From positions 306,417-370,416 of the forward strand of contig NZ_FWXX01000004.1 of assembly GCF_900176475.1 (NCBI RefSeq): a DNA stretch of 64,000 nucleotides, read 5' to 3'. Source of the stretch: Tropicibacter naphthalenivorans. GTDB taxonomy: Bacteria > Pseudomonadota > Alphaproteobacteria > Rhodobacterales > Rhodobacteraceae. Under the pieces are notes generated by a model. It ran no database searches. It was given only the letters and a program-made list of their open reading frames with translations, and was not told where the DNA came from. Below, one piece after another: positions 1-9,063 of this stretch. The position numbers and the translations under genes were made by a program. The first letter of the stretch is position 1; each line of letters opens with the position of its first letter.

Positions 1-1
1 C

Positions 2-751
2 AACCTTCTGAAGCATGAGCACACCCTGATGAAGGACATTAAGTCCTTGGATTTGCTCTATGAAAAGACGCTTCAGTTCTACGACGAACTGGCGCTGTAT
101 ATCGCCGCCGGTGAGGAAAAGCTGGCCGAGCTCGACACCACAGTGATCCCCGCCAAGGAGGCCGAAGTTCAGGCCGCCCCCGAGGGCGATCAGGTGATGA
201 AGGCGCAAGAGCTGCGCGACCTGCGCGCCAGCCGCGACGATCTGGAACGCCGCGTGCATGACCTGAAACTGACCCGTCAGGTGACCATGCAATCGCTGCC
301 CTCGATCCGCCTTGTGCAGGAAAACGACAAGTCTTTGGTGACCAAGATTAACTCCACCCTCGTGAACACCGTTCCGCTGTGGGAAACCCAGTTGGCGCAG
401 GCGGTCACGATCCAGCGCAGCAAACAGGCCGCCGCCGCCGTGCGCGATGCCAACGATCTGACCAACGAGCTGCTGACCTCGAACGCGGCGAACCTGCGTC
501 AGAGCAACGCCATGATCCGCGAAGAGATGGAGCGCGGCGTGTTCGACATCGAAGCGGTCAAGCAGGCCAACGCCGATCTGATCGGCACCATTCAGGACAG
601 CCTGCGCATTGCCGACGAAGGCAAGGAACGCCGTGCCAAGGCCGAGGAAGAGCTGAAGAAGATGGAAAGCGAGTTGCGCGACACACTGGCGGCCGCCAAG
701 GCGCGCAAAGATGGCGTGGGCGACACCGCTTCGACCGCCGTTCCGTCCTGA
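2..751 (+). CDS. telA: TelA/KlaA-family toxic anion resistance protein, 3' part
   Basis: The reading frame is open from the window edge (base 2), so the start lies upstream and about 249 C-terminal residues are seen. The piece is a largely helical, charged protein (LDLLYEKTLQFYDELALYIAAGEEKL, with later stretches rich in E, K, A and R) typical of the TelA/KlaA family. That family is associated with tellurite and other toxic anion or cell-envelope stress resistance, and its mechanism is not settled. No signal peptide or membrane segment is visible in this part. The stop lies 2 bases before the next gene, so it heads a compact group with the DUF2927 lipoprotein, the SPFH protein and the zinc-ribbon protein. 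The family call is from recognition of the sequence style and neighbours, not a search. Confidence 0.82.
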   Translation, partial: NLLKHEHTLMKDIKSLDLLYEKTLQFYDELALYIAAGEEKLAELDTTVIPAKEAEVQAAPEGDQVMKAQELRDLRASRDDLERRVHDLKLTRQVTMQSLPSIRLVQENDKSLVTKINSTLVNTVPLWETQLAQAVTIQRSKQAAAAVRDANDLTNELLTSNAANLRQSNAMIREEMERGVFDIEAVKQANADLIGTIQDSLRIADEGKERRAKAEEELKKMESELRDTLAAAKARKDGVGDTASTAVPS

Positions 752-753
752 TC

Positions 754-1731
754 ATGCGCGTGACGGGCAAGCTCAAAGCCGCTGCGGCGGCGCTCTGCTG
801 CGTGGCCCTCGCGGGCTGCGTCGGCTCGGACCTTGCCCCGCGCAAGACCTCTGTCACCCCGGCGCAGCGACCCGAAGCCGTGGTCCCCGCGGCGCTGCCC
901 GCGCCCAATGTGGCGGCGCAGCCCTCGGCGGCCAGCCTCGCCTTGGTCGATTACTACGCCCGCGTGCAGCATGACCGGCTGGCGCGCGGCTTGCTGCGCA
1001 CCGATGGCGGCGGGCCGGACACGGCCTTTACCGACACCATGCTGGCGCGCAACTTTGCCCGCATCGCGCTGGAAGAGGAATACGTGCGTGGCGGCGGCTT
1101 GCAGCCGTCGCAAGGTGGGTCCGGCGCGATCAAGAAGTGGACCAAGCCGATCCGCATGACGACAGAGTTCGGCCCGCGTGTGCCCCGTGACCAGATCGCC
1201 TGGGATCAGGCGCAGGTCGCCAGCTATGCGGCGCGCCTGTCGCGCGTCACCGGCCACCCGATCCAGATGGTCGAGAGCGGCGCGAACTTTCACGTGTTGT
1301 TCATGTCCGAAGACGACAAGGACAGGATCGCCCCGCGCATTCGCCAGATCGTGCCGGACGTAAACCCCAACGCCTTGCGCGTGTTCAACAATCTGCCGCG
1401 CGGCATCCATTGCCTCGTGATGGCCTTTTCCGACACGCCGGGCGGCTATGATTACGGCACCGCCATCGCCGTGATCCGCACCGAGCACCCCGAGCTGCTG
1501 CGCCGGTCCTGCATCCACGAAGAGGTGGCGCAGGGGCTGGGTCTTGGCAATGACGACCCGCGCGCGCGCCCGACGATCTTTAACGACGATGACGAGTTCG
1601 CGCTGCTGACCACCCATGACGAGATGCTGCTCAAGATCCTTTATGATCCGCGCCTGCGCCCCGGCATGACCCTGTCGCAGGCCAGCCCCGTCATCAACCA
1701 GCGCGCCACCGAACTGGCTGGCGGGCTTTGA
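754..1731 (+). CDS. DUF2927-type lipoprotein
   Basis: A 325-residue protein starting at the ATG two bases after the telA stop. The N-terminus is a lipoprotein signal with lipobox LAGC (Cys about residue 21), followed by a Pro/Ala-rich linker, so it is predicted to be membrane-anchored and to face the periplasm. The folded part contains a run with HEEVAQGLGLGND (about residues 250-265), an HE-containing helix typical of DUF2927 and resembling a metalloprotease active-site helix, although the full HExxH is not present (HEEVAQ). Its biochemical role is unknown. The conserved placement directly after telA suggests a shared envelope-stress function. This is inferred from context. Confidence 0.8.
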   Translation: MRVTGKLKAAAAALCCVALAGCVGSDLAPRKTSVTPAQRPEAVVPAALPAPNVAAQPSAASLALVDYYARVQHDRLARGLLRTDGGGPDTAFTDTMLARNFARIALEEEYVRGGGLQPSQGGSGAIKKWTKPIRMTTEFGPRVPRDQIAWDQAQVASYAARLSRVTGHPIQMVESGANFHVLFMSEDDKDRIAPRIRQIVPDVNPNALRVFNNLPRGIHCLVMAFSDTPGGYDYGTAIAVIRTEHPELLRRSCIHEEVAQGLGLGNDDPRARPTIFNDDDEFALLTTHDEMLLKILYDPRLRPGMTLSQASPVINQRATELAGGL

Positions 1732-1847
1732 TAATTTCCGCGCCCTGACCATTTTGACAGGGGCGCATTGCACCGCGGCAAAGCGGTTTGACGATGCCTT
1801 GCGGCGCGGCTTACCCTTTGCCCGAAAAGTACAAGCGAGGTGGCCCT

Positions 1848-2975
1848 ATGCCCATTTTCGATTTCCTGCGCGGGCAGTTCATCGACGTCATTCACTGGAC
1901 GGACGACACGCGCGACACCATGGTTTACCGCTTTGAGCGCGAAGGCCACGAGATCAAGTATGGCGCCAAGCTGACCGTCCGCGAAGGTCAGGCGGCGGTG
2001 TTTGTGCACGAAGGCCAGCTGGCCGATGTGTTCACGCCGGGGCTGTATATGCTCGAAACGAACAACATGCCGATCATGACGTCGTTGCAGCATTGGGACC
2101 ACGCGTTCCAGAGCCCGTTCAAGTCGGAAATCTACTTCGTCAACACCAACCGCTTTACCAACCTCAAATGGGGCACCAAGAACCCGATCATGATCCGCGA
2201 CCCCGAGTTCGGGCCGACGCGCATCCGGGCCTTTGGCACGTACACCGTCAAGGTCGACAATCCCGCGCTGTTCCTGACCGAGATCGTCGGCACCGATGGT
2301 GAGTTCACCATGGACGAGATCAGTTACCAAATCCGTAACGTGATCGTGCAGGAATTCTCCAAAGCGATTGCCAAGAGCGGCATTCCGGTGCTGGACATGG
2401 CCGCAAACACCGGCGAAGTCGGCGCGCTGATCGCCAAGGCGATTGACCCGGTGATCCACGCTTATGGCTTGGCCTTGCCGGAATTGTACATTGAAAACAT
2501 AAGCTTGCCCCCGGCGGTGGAAAAGGCACTGGATGCGCGGACCTCGCGCGGGATTGCAGGCAACCTCAATGACCACATGAAGTGGAAGGCCGCCGAGGCC
2601 ATGGGCACGGGTGGGTCGATGGATTCGGCCATGGGCATGGGTATGGGCGCCGCCATGGGCGCGGGCATGGCCGGTCAGATGGGCATGGGTCCGTGGGGCG
2701 CGCAACCCCAAGCCGCCGCCCCTGCCGCAGCCCCGATGGCCCCGCCGCCGCCGCCGGTCGAACACGTCTGGCATATTGCCGAAAATGGCGCGACCAAGGG
2801 GCCGTTCTCCAAGGCGCGTCTGGGCCGGATGGCAACCGATGGCGAGCTGACCCGTGAAACCCTCGTCTGGACCGCAGGGCAAGACGGCTGGAAGCCCGCT
2901 GGCCAAGTGCAGGAGTTGGCGCAGCTGTTTACGGTGATGCCGCCGCCCCCGCCTCCGCCGCCCCCGGCTGGCTAA
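1848..2975 (+). CDS. SPFH-domain protein with C-terminal GYF_2 domain
   Basis: A 375-residue protein. The ATG at 1848 is chosen because a purine-rich GAGG motif lies just upstream and the upstream extension looks non-coding. Residues 1-250 form an SPFH-like (stomatin/virion-core-like) domain (starting MPIFDFLRGQFIDVI). These domains oligomerise at membranes. A Met/Gly-rich linker (about 255-285, repeated MGMG/MGAGM) and a Pro/Ala stretch follow. Residues about 305-362 resemble a GYF_2 domain (VWHIAENGATKGPFS... and WTAGQDGWKPAG), a module for protein interaction. The protein ends in a polyproline run. It lies between the DUF2927 lipoprotein and the zinc-ribbon protein. I infer a scaffold role; no enzyme motif is seen. 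Confidence 0.8.
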   Translation: MPIFDFLRGQFIDVIHWTDDTRDTMVYRFEREGHEIKYGAKLTVREGQAAVFVHEGQLADVFTPGLYMLETNNMPIMTSLQHWDHAFQSPFKSEIYFVNTNRFTNLKWGTKNPIMIRDPEFGPTRIRAFGTYTVKVDNPALFLTEIVGTDGEFTMDEISYQIRNVIVQEFSKAIAKSGIPVLDMAANTGEVGALIAKAIDPVIHAYGLALPELYIENISLPPAVEKALDARTSRGIAGNLNDHMKWKAAEAMGTGGSMDSAMGMGMGAAMGAGMAGQMGMGPWGAQPQAAAPAAAPMAPPPPPVEHVWHIAENGATKGPFSKARLGRMATDGELTRETLVWTAGQDGWKPAGQVQELAQLFTVMPPPPPPPPPAG

Positions 2976-3034
2976 ATCCTGAACTCAACAGGGGGCCGCG
3001 CTGGCCCCCTTTCTGCCGCTGATCCGAGCCTGTT

Positions 3035-4168
3035 ATGTCCGACGCCCCCCCTCCTCCGCCGCCCGCTACTGCCAAGACCGATCCCACCGAGGAACACCGC
3101 TTTCCCTGCGATCAATGCGGCTCGGATTTCCGATTTGACCCCGAGGGCGGGCAGTTGGTCTGCGATCACTGCGGGAACTCGCAAGCCATCGCGGGTGCCG
3201 GGCCGTGGGGCGGCGGCGTCAAGGAGCTCGACTTCCGCGCCGCCATCGACAACCTGTTGCCCTTGCAAGAGATCGAGGAAACCCGCGTTTCCAAATGTCC
3301 CAACTGCGGCGCCGAAGTCGAATTCGACCCCGAGCAGCACGCCACCGAGTGTCCCTTTTGCGCGACCCCGGTCGTGACCGACACCGGCGTCAACCGGCAC
3401 ATCAAACCGCGCGGCCTGCTGCCCTTTGCCATGGACGAAAGCGCCGCCCGCGCCGCCATGACCGACTGGCTGGGCAAGCTGTGGTTTGCGCCCAACGGTC
3501 TGCAAGAATACGCACGCAAGGGGCGCAAGATGACCGGCATTTACGTGCCTTATTGGACCTATGACGCCGACACCAACTCGGCCTATCAGGGCGAGCGTGG
3601 CACCGTTTACTACGAAAACCGCAGCGTCATGCGCGATGGCAAGATGACCACCGAACGCGTGCAGAAAATCCGCTGGCAGCGCGTGTCTGGCCGAGTGCAT
3701 CGGTTCTTTGACGACGTTCTGGTGCTGGCCTCGCAGTCCCTGCCCAAGAAATACACCGACGCGCTGGAGCCGTGGGATCTGGCCGCGATGGAGCCCTACA
3801 GCCCCGAGTATCTGGCTGGCTTCCGGGCCGAAGGCTATCAGGTCGATCTGGACGCCGGTTTCGACGAGGCGCGGGTCAAGATGGACCGCCAGATCGAACG
3901 CGACATCAAGTTCGACATCGGCGGCGACCGCCAGCGCATTCACCACGTGAACACTGACGTGAAGGACGTGACCTTCAAGCATGTTCTGCTGCCGGTCTGG
4001 ATCGCCGCCTATAAGTATCGCGATAAATCCTATCGGTTCGTGGTGAATGGCCGCACGGGCCGGGTGCAGGGCGAGCGGCCTTGGTCGGCGTGGAAGATCA
4101 CCTTTGCCGTGATCCTTGGCCTTTTGGTGGCGGGCGGCGTTGGCTATCTGATCGCCATGAACCAATAA
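3035..4168 (+). CDS. Double zinc-ribbon protein with C-terminal membrane anchor
   Basis: A 377-residue protein with a proline-rich start. Two Cys4 zinc ribbons are evident: CDQCG...CDHCG (about residues 27-46) and CPNCG...CPFC (about 88-108). The middle region is soluble. A hydrophobic C-terminal segment (about 352-373, starting ITFAVILGLLV) is a single membrane anchor. Homologues are often mislabelled as primosomal protein N' or a helicase because of the zinc ribbons, but no helicase motif is visible here. It follows the SPFH protein after 59 bases and closes the TelA-linked group. Its function is unknown; it may couple metal binding to a membrane scaffold. Confidence 0.75.
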   Translation: MSDAPPPPPPATAKTDPTEEHRFPCDQCGSDFRFDPEGGQLVCDHCGNSQAIAGAGPWGGGVKELDFRAAIDNLLPLQEIEETRVSKCPNCGAEVEFDPEQHATECPFCATPVVTDTGVNRHIKPRGLLPFAMDESAARAAMTDWLGKLWFAPNGLQEYARKGRKMTGIYVPYWTYDADTNSAYQGERGTVYYENRSVMRDGKMTTERVQKIRWQRVSGRVHRFFDDVLVLASQSLPKKYTDALEPWDLAAMEPYSPEYLAGFRAEGYQVDLDAGFDEARVKMDRQIERDIKFDIGGDRQRIHHVNTDVKDVTFKHVLLPVWIAAYKYRDKSYRFVVNGRTGRVQGERPWSAWKITFAVILGLLVAGGVGYLIAMNQ

Positions 4169-4237
4169 GCCGCGCAAGGCTTGCCTGAACGCAAAGATCG
4201 TGCAAGTTAGCGCAAACATCACTTTCGGAGACCGGCC

Positions 4238-5134
4238 ATGATCCTCTGCTGCGGCGAAGCCCTGATCGACATGCTTCCGCGTGAGACTACGCAAGGCGAG
4301 CCCGCGTTCTCGCCCTACGCGGGCGGCGCGGTGATGAACACGGCGATTGCGCTGGGGCGGCTGGGTGCGCCGGCGGGCTACTTTGGCGGGTTGTCCAATG
4401 ACCTGTTTGGTCAGATGCTGACCGATGCGCTGGACGGGTCGGGCGTCGATCACCGCCTGTGCCCGCGCTCGGATCGCCCGACGACGCTGGCCTTTGTGAC
4501 GCTGACGAACGGCCACGCGCAATATGCGTTTTATGACGAGAACACCGCCGGGCGGATGCTGTCCGAGGACGATCTGCCGGGCCTCGACGGCCTGACCGCG
4601 CTGTTCTTTGGCGGCATCAGCCTTGTGTCCGAACCGCAGGCGGACAGCTATGCCGCGCTCTGCGCGCGCGCGGGCGACCTTCCGGTGATGATTGATCCGA
4701 ACATCCGCCCCGGCTTTATCACCGATGAGCCTAAGTATCGCGCGCGCCTCACCGCCATGCTGGAACGCGCCGACATCGTCAAGGTCTCGGACGAGGATAT
4801 GGCGTGGCTCGGCACCTCGCCCGAAGAGCTCTTGAAAAACGGCGCGTCGGTGGTGCTGGTCACCCGCGGGGCCGAAGGCGTCGACGTCGTCTCTCGCGAA
4901 GGCACGTTGACCGTCCCCGCCACGCGCGTCGAAGTGGTCGACACCGTGGGCGCGGGCGACACCTTTAACGCGGGCTTTTTGGCCGGGCTGGCGCGTGACG
5001 GCCTTCTGAGCCGCGCGGCGCTGTCCACAGCTTGGCTCGACAGCCTCAAGCCCGCCGCCGAACTGGGCGCCGCCGCCGCCGCCATCACGGTCAGCCGCGC
5101 AGGGGCCAACCCGCCGCGAAAGCACGAACTATGA
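4238..5134 (+). CDS. PfkB-family carbohydrate kinase (fructokinase-like)
   Basis: A 298-residue ribokinase/PfkB-family sugar kinase that transfers phosphate from ATP to a sugar hydroxyl. The N-terminal glycine-rich substrate region (GEALIDML, then [17 protein letters not shown]) and the C-terminal signature [14 protein letters not shown] (about 230-244, with the catalytic Asp in GAGD) are intact. The overall pattern fits fructokinases, but the sugar cannot be fixed from sequence. The stop overlaps the ATG of dtd by 4 bases, giving translational coupling. No transporter or sugar pathway gene lies next to it. Confidence 0.85.
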   Translation: MILCCGEALIDMLPRETTQGEPAFSPYAGGAVMNTAIALGRLGAPAGYFGGLSNDLFGQMLTDALDGSGVDHRLCPRSDRPTTLAFVTLTNGHAQYAFYDENTAGRMLSEDDLPGLDGLTALFFGGISLVSEPQADSYAALCARAGDLPVMIDPNIRPGFITDEPKYRARLTAMLERADIVKVSDEDMAWLGTSPEELLKNGASVVLVTRGAEGVDVVSREGTLTVPATRVEVVDTVGAGDTFNAGFLAGLARDGLLSRAALSTAWLDSLKPAAELGAAAAAITVSRAGANPPRKHEL

Positions 5135-5574
5135 GAGCGCTGATCCAACGCACCAGCGGCGCGCGCGTCGACATCGACGGGACCACCGTCGGCGAAATTG
5201 CCCAAGGCGTGGTGATCCTGATCTGCGCCATGCAATGCGACACCGAAGCCGAGGCCGACAAGCTGGCCGCGAAAATCTCGAAACTGCGGATTTTCAAGGA
5301 CGACGAGGGCAAGATGAACCGCTCGCTGCTGGACATCTCTGGCAGCGCGCTGGTGGTCAGCCAGTTCACCCTGTCCGCCGACACCCGTCGCGGCAACCGA
5401 CCCGGTTTCTCTGCCGCCGCCCGCCCCGACGAGGGCGAAAAGCTGTACGAATACTTCGCCGCAAAGCTGGCGTCGCTGGGCATTCCCGTCGCCACCGGGC
5501 GGTTTGGCGCGGATATGCAGGTGCATCTGGTCAACGACGGCCCGGTCACCATCTGGATGGACACCGCCGACTAG
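5131..5574 (+). CDS. dtd: D-aminoacyl-tRNA deacylase
   Basis: A 147-residue protein of normal length for DTD, the cytoplasmic enzyme that removes D-amino acids (and glycine from tRNA-Ala) from mischarged tRNAs. Family hallmarks are seen: [13 protein letters not shown] at the start, [18 protein letters not shown] (the SQFTL motif), and near the end a [20 protein letters not shown] segment carrying the conserved NDGPVT motif. The ATG at 5131 overlaps the stop of the upstream kinase gene (ATGA). The downstream gene is convergent. Confidence 0.95.
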   Translation: MRALIQRTSGARVDIDGTTVGEIAQGVVILICAMQCDTEAEADKLAAKISKLRIFKDDEGKMNRSLLDISGSALVVSQFTLSADTRRGNRPGFSAAARPDEGEKLYEYFAAKLASLGIPVATGRFGADMQVHLVNDGPVTIWMDTAD

Positions 5575-5668
5575 GCGCAACCGCTGGGCTGGACGCCAAC
5601 CGCGACGACAAGGCCGCAGGCCGCCGGAGGCGTAGACAAGCGCCGCAACGCGGCCCCGTTGGATCAGC

Positions 5669-6850
5669 CTACGGCTCGTGGAAGGCTTCGCGGGATTTGT
5701 ACAAAGGCTTCAGCAGGTATTGCAGCACGGTCTTTTCGCCGGTGTGCAGCTCTGCCGTCGCCTGCATCCCCGGACGGATCTCCATCAAGGCCTGACGGTC
5801 GGTCATCGCCGACATATCCACGCGCACCGACACCTTATAATGCGGCTCCTGCTCGGGGCGGCGCTCGTCCTTGAAGGTATCGGCAGAGATCACATCCACC
5901 CGCCCCTTGAGCGTGCCGTAGATCGTGTAGTCATAGGCCGACAGCTTGATCGTCGCCTCCTGGCCGGGACGAATGTTGGCGATGTCCTCGGGGCGGATCT
6001 GCGCCTCGACGAACAGTTCCTCGTCCACGGGAATGATTTGCATGATCTCTTCGCCGGGGCGCACCACGCCGCCAATCGTCGTCACTTGCAGCTTGTTCAC
6101 CACGCCGTGCATCGGCGAAATCAGCACCGTCCGGTTCAGCTGATCCTGCGAAGCCTTGAGGTTCTGTTTCAGCGTCGCAAGCTCTTTGAGCGTGTCGGAA
6201 TACTCCTGCGCGCGGGTCAGCTCGGTCTGCGTCACCACATCGTCAAAGGCCTTTTGCGCATCGGCATGGGCCTTGCGCGCGCGCGTGACCTCGATCAGCG
6301 CCACGACCTTTTTATCCAGCAGATTTTCCATCAGCTTCTTCTCGGACGCGGCCTGATCCAGGATCCGCGCCGCGCCATCCCGGCGCGAGAAAAAGTCCTG
6401 CTGCCGCGCATTCAACAACGCCTGCTCGGACGCAACCATCTGGGGCGAACGCATCGCCAAAGATGCGGGGACATCGAATTTCGACGCCCCCGCCAGTTCA
6501 GCCTCGAGCCGCAGACGGCGAATCTCGAGGGCGGTGATCTGATCGCGTAAATCGTCAACGGAAGACTGAAACTGGGTACCATGCAGGCGCGCGAGAATAT
6601 CGCCACGCAGAACTTCGTCGCCCTCTTTCACCAAAAGCTCGGTCAGGATACCGCCTTCGAGGTTCTGGATGATCTGAGGACGCGAAGAGGAAATGATCTC
6701 GCCCTGCCCACGGACGATCTCATCAAGCCAGGCGAAGGACGCCCAGATAATGAACACCCAGACCGACGCGGCACACAGCCAGATGGTCAGGGACGGGCCG
6801 CGCATCTTGCCGGCCAATTGAGAACTGAGGTTGGTGGTCGAGGTGGCCAT
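5669..6850 (-). CDS. HlyD-family type I secretion periplasmic adaptor
   Basis: A 393-residue membrane fusion protein. It has one N-terminal membrane segment (about residues 18-38, LTIWLCAASVWVFIIWASFA), biotinyl/lipoyl-like halves flanking a coiled-coil hairpin (about 90-240, rich in A, E, K, L and R), and a beta-barrel C-terminus ending VLQYLLKPLYKSREAF, which is typical of HlyD/LapC. It bridges the inner-membrane ABC exporter and the TolC-like outer membrane channel. The ATG at 6850 overlaps the exporter stop by one base (TGATG), so it is the last gene of the adhesin secretion operon. Confidence 0.92.
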   Translation of the reverse strand: MATSTTNLSSQLAGKMRGPSLTIWLCAASVWVFIIWASFAWLDEIVRGQGEIISSSRPQIIQNLEGGILTELLVKEGDEVLRGDILARLHGTQFQSSVDDLRDQITALEIRRLRLEAELAGASKFDVPASLAMRSPQMVASEQALLNARQQDFFSRRDGAARILDQAASEKKLMENLLDKKVVALIEVTRARKAHADAQKAFDDVVTQTELTRAQEYSDTLKELATLKQNLKASQDQLNRTVLISPMHGVVNKLQVTTIGGVVRPGEEIMQIIPVDEELFVEAQIRPEDIANIRPGQEATIKLSAYDYTIYGTLKGRVDVISADTFKDERRPEQEPHYKVSVRVDMSAMTDRQALMEIRPGMQATAELHTGEKTVLQYLLKPLYKSREAFHEP

Positions 6851-9063
6851 CACGCGGCTCCTTGTCCGGAAGTGCGCAGGTGGTCGAGCACCTGATCGCG
6901 CGGGCCGTCAATGGCCATGCGCCCATTCGCAAGGATCAGCGTCCGCGAAGCCAGCGTCAGGATCGGCACGCGGTGCGTCGCGATCACGGCGGTGCGCCCG
7001 TGCAGCCAGCTTTCAAGCCGCGAGATCAGCGTCTTTTCCAGCGTCTGGTCCAGCGCCGCCGTGGGTTCGTCCAGCAGGCAGATGTCGGGGTCTTGCAGCC
7101 ACAGCCGCGCCCAGCCGATGCTCTGGCGTTGACCGACCGACAGCCCTTCGCCGCCATCGTTGATGTCCAGATCCAGCCCCTTGGGGTGCGCCTTGATATA
7201 CGGCCCCAGCCCCGCGAAATCGAGCGCCTCATACAGGCGGTTGTCGTCGCGTTCGAGCATATTGAGGTTCAGGTTGTCGCGCAGCGTGCCGTGGAACAGC
7301 CGCACGTCCTGCCCGAGGTAACCAATCGAACGGCGAAGGTCCTTGGGTTCGATCTGGGCCATCTCGGTGCCGTCGATCATCAGCTGTCCGCTGCTCGGCG
7401 CGTACAGCCCCGTGAGCATCTTGAGGAAGGTCGATTTGCCAGAGCCGTTGGCCCCCAGCACCGCCAGCACCTGCCCGGGTTGGATCACCAGGTGTTGCAG
7501 GTCCAGCACCGCCGCGCCTTCGGGATCATAGCGGTAGGTCACGCCCTTCAGCTCGTATTGGCCGTTCAGCCGTTCGCGGCGCAGGTACGTCCGCTCGCCC
7601 GAGCGGTCCTGCGGGATGTTGGCGAGGCCATCCAGCCCGTCGAGCGCCGCCTTGACGTTGCCCCAGCGCGCCAGAATGCCCGACAGCTGCGTCAGCGGCG
7701 CCAGCGTGCGCGACGACAGGATGCCCACGGCGATGATCGAGCCGACGGTGAATTCGCCAGCAAAAACAAGGTAGGTGCCGGTGATGACGGCGGCCACATA
7801 GGTCGCCTGCTGCACGCCTTGGCTCCAGAAGGTCAGCACCGCGCCCAACCGCCGCTGGTCCGAGCTCTTGAGCGCCTGCACGGCAGTCAACTCTTCCCAC
7901 AGGCGGGCAAAGCGGTCTTCGGCGCGCTGCGTCTTGATCGTGTCCAGATCGGTCACGGTTTCCTGCAACAGCCGCGATTGCTTGGCGCTGGCCCCGTGCA
8001 TTTCCTGCGTCAGGCGGATCATCCGTTTCTGCATGAAAAAGCCCGGCACGACCATCAGCACACCGCCAAGGACCAAGACCCAGACCACCGATCCCGCAAT
8101 CGACCAGACCATCAGCAGGAAGACAAAGATAAAGGGAATATCCGCCAGCGCGCCCACCGTCGAGGCGGTGAAAAACTCGCGCACCGACCCGAATTCGCGC
8201 ATGGAGGAGAAGAGCTTAGACGGCGAACGCCCCGGAATATCCGAACGCATCCCAAGCAGCCGATCCATCAGCAGCTTTTGCACGCCCAGTTCGATCTGCC
8301 GCCCCGCGCCGTCCAGCAATTGCGAGCGCGCGACCTTGAGGAAAGCCTCCATCAGCAGCGCCAGACCCGCGCCCGCGGCCAGCACCCAGAGCGTCGCTTC
8401 GGACTGGTGCGGGATCACGCGGTCATAGACCTGCAAGGAAAACAGCGCCACCGACACGGCCAGCAGGTTGGCCACAAAAGACCCCAGCGCGACCTCGCCG
8501 AAATGGCGCTTGAAACGGCCAAACTGGCCCCAGAACCAATGCTGCTCGCGCTCGATGCGCGCGTGGTTTTCCGACAGCAGTTGCACCGGCGCTTCGGCGC
8601 GGATCAACTGGCCGGTGAAATAGGGGCCGAACTCGGCCACGGCGACTTCGGAGTGCCGCGAAGACGTGGTGTCGTCGTAGATCGTCAGCTGCCCGCCGTC
8701 CTGCGACAGGACCAGCACCGCCTGCCCGTTGCGCATCAGGGCGATGGCAGGCCAGAGGCCGGGGACCAGCGTGTCGGGCTCGTCCTCAAGCGCCAGCAGG
8801 CCCGCCGCTTCGACGCCCATGCGCAGCGCGCGCAGGTCATAGCTGTCGCCCTCACCGGCGTGCTGGGACAGCGCTTCGAGGATGTCGGTCGCCTTGGCGT
8901 CGACGCCCAAGCGGCCCGCAAGGACGCGGATCAGGTCAGCGCGGCTGTTGGCGCGTTCCGAGTGGCGCGCGCGACGGGCGTTACCTGCGGGTTTGCCCTG
9001 CGGCACCGCCGCCAGCACCGCGCTGCGGGCGCGGCCCGCCATGGACAGGACAGAGGCGCTCAA
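6850..9063 (-). CDS. Type I secretion ABC transporter (LapB/HlyB-like permease-ATPase)
   Basis: A 737-residue half-transporter that uses ATP to export the adhesin encoded upstream. Order: a non-conserved tail (1-45), an N-terminal C39-like domain (about 45-170) lacking an obvious catalytic Cys, so a chaperone-like rather than protease role is likely, a six-helix membrane domain (about 190-480), and a nucleotide-binding domain with Walker A GANGSGKST (about 538), signature LSVGQRQ (about 646) and Walker B ICLLDEPT (about 663). The start overlaps the end of the TolC-like gene by 4 bases, and the stop overlaps the HlyD start. Confidence 0.93.
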   Translation of the reverse strand: MSASVLSMAGRARSAVLAAVPQGKPAGNARRARHSERANSRADLIRVLAGRLGVDAKATDILEALSQHAGEGDSYDLRALRMGVEAAGLLALEDEPDTLVPGLWPAIALMRNGQAVLVLSQDGGQLTIYDDTTSSRHSEVAVAEFGPYFTGQLIRAEAPVQLLSENHARIEREQHWFWGQFGRFKRHFGEVALGSFVANLLAVSVALFSLQVYDRVIPHQSEATLWVLAAGAGLALLMEAFLKVARSQLLDGAGRQIELGVQKLLMDRLLGMRSDIPGRSPSKLFSSMREFGSVREFFTASTVGALADIPFIFVFLLMVWSIAGSVVWVLVLGGVLMVVPGFFMQKRMIRLTQEMHGASAKQSRLLQETVTDLDTIKTQRAEDRFARLWEELTAVQALKSSDQRRLGAVLTFWSQGVQQATYVAAVITGTYLVFAGEFTVGSIIAVGILSSRTLAPLTQLSGILARWGNVKAALDGLDGLANIPQDRSGERTYLRRERLNGQYELKGVTYRYDPEGAAVLDLQHLVIQPGQVLAVLGANGSGKSTFLKMLTGLYAPSSGQLMIDGTEMAQIEPKDLRRSIGYLGQDVRLFHGTLRDNLNLNMLERDDNRLYEALDFAGLGPYIKAHPKGLDLDINDGGEGLSVGQRQSIGWARLWLQDPDICLLDEPTAALDQTLEKTLISRLESWLHGRTAVIATHRVPILTLASRTLILANGRMAIDGPRDQVLDHLRTSGQGAA

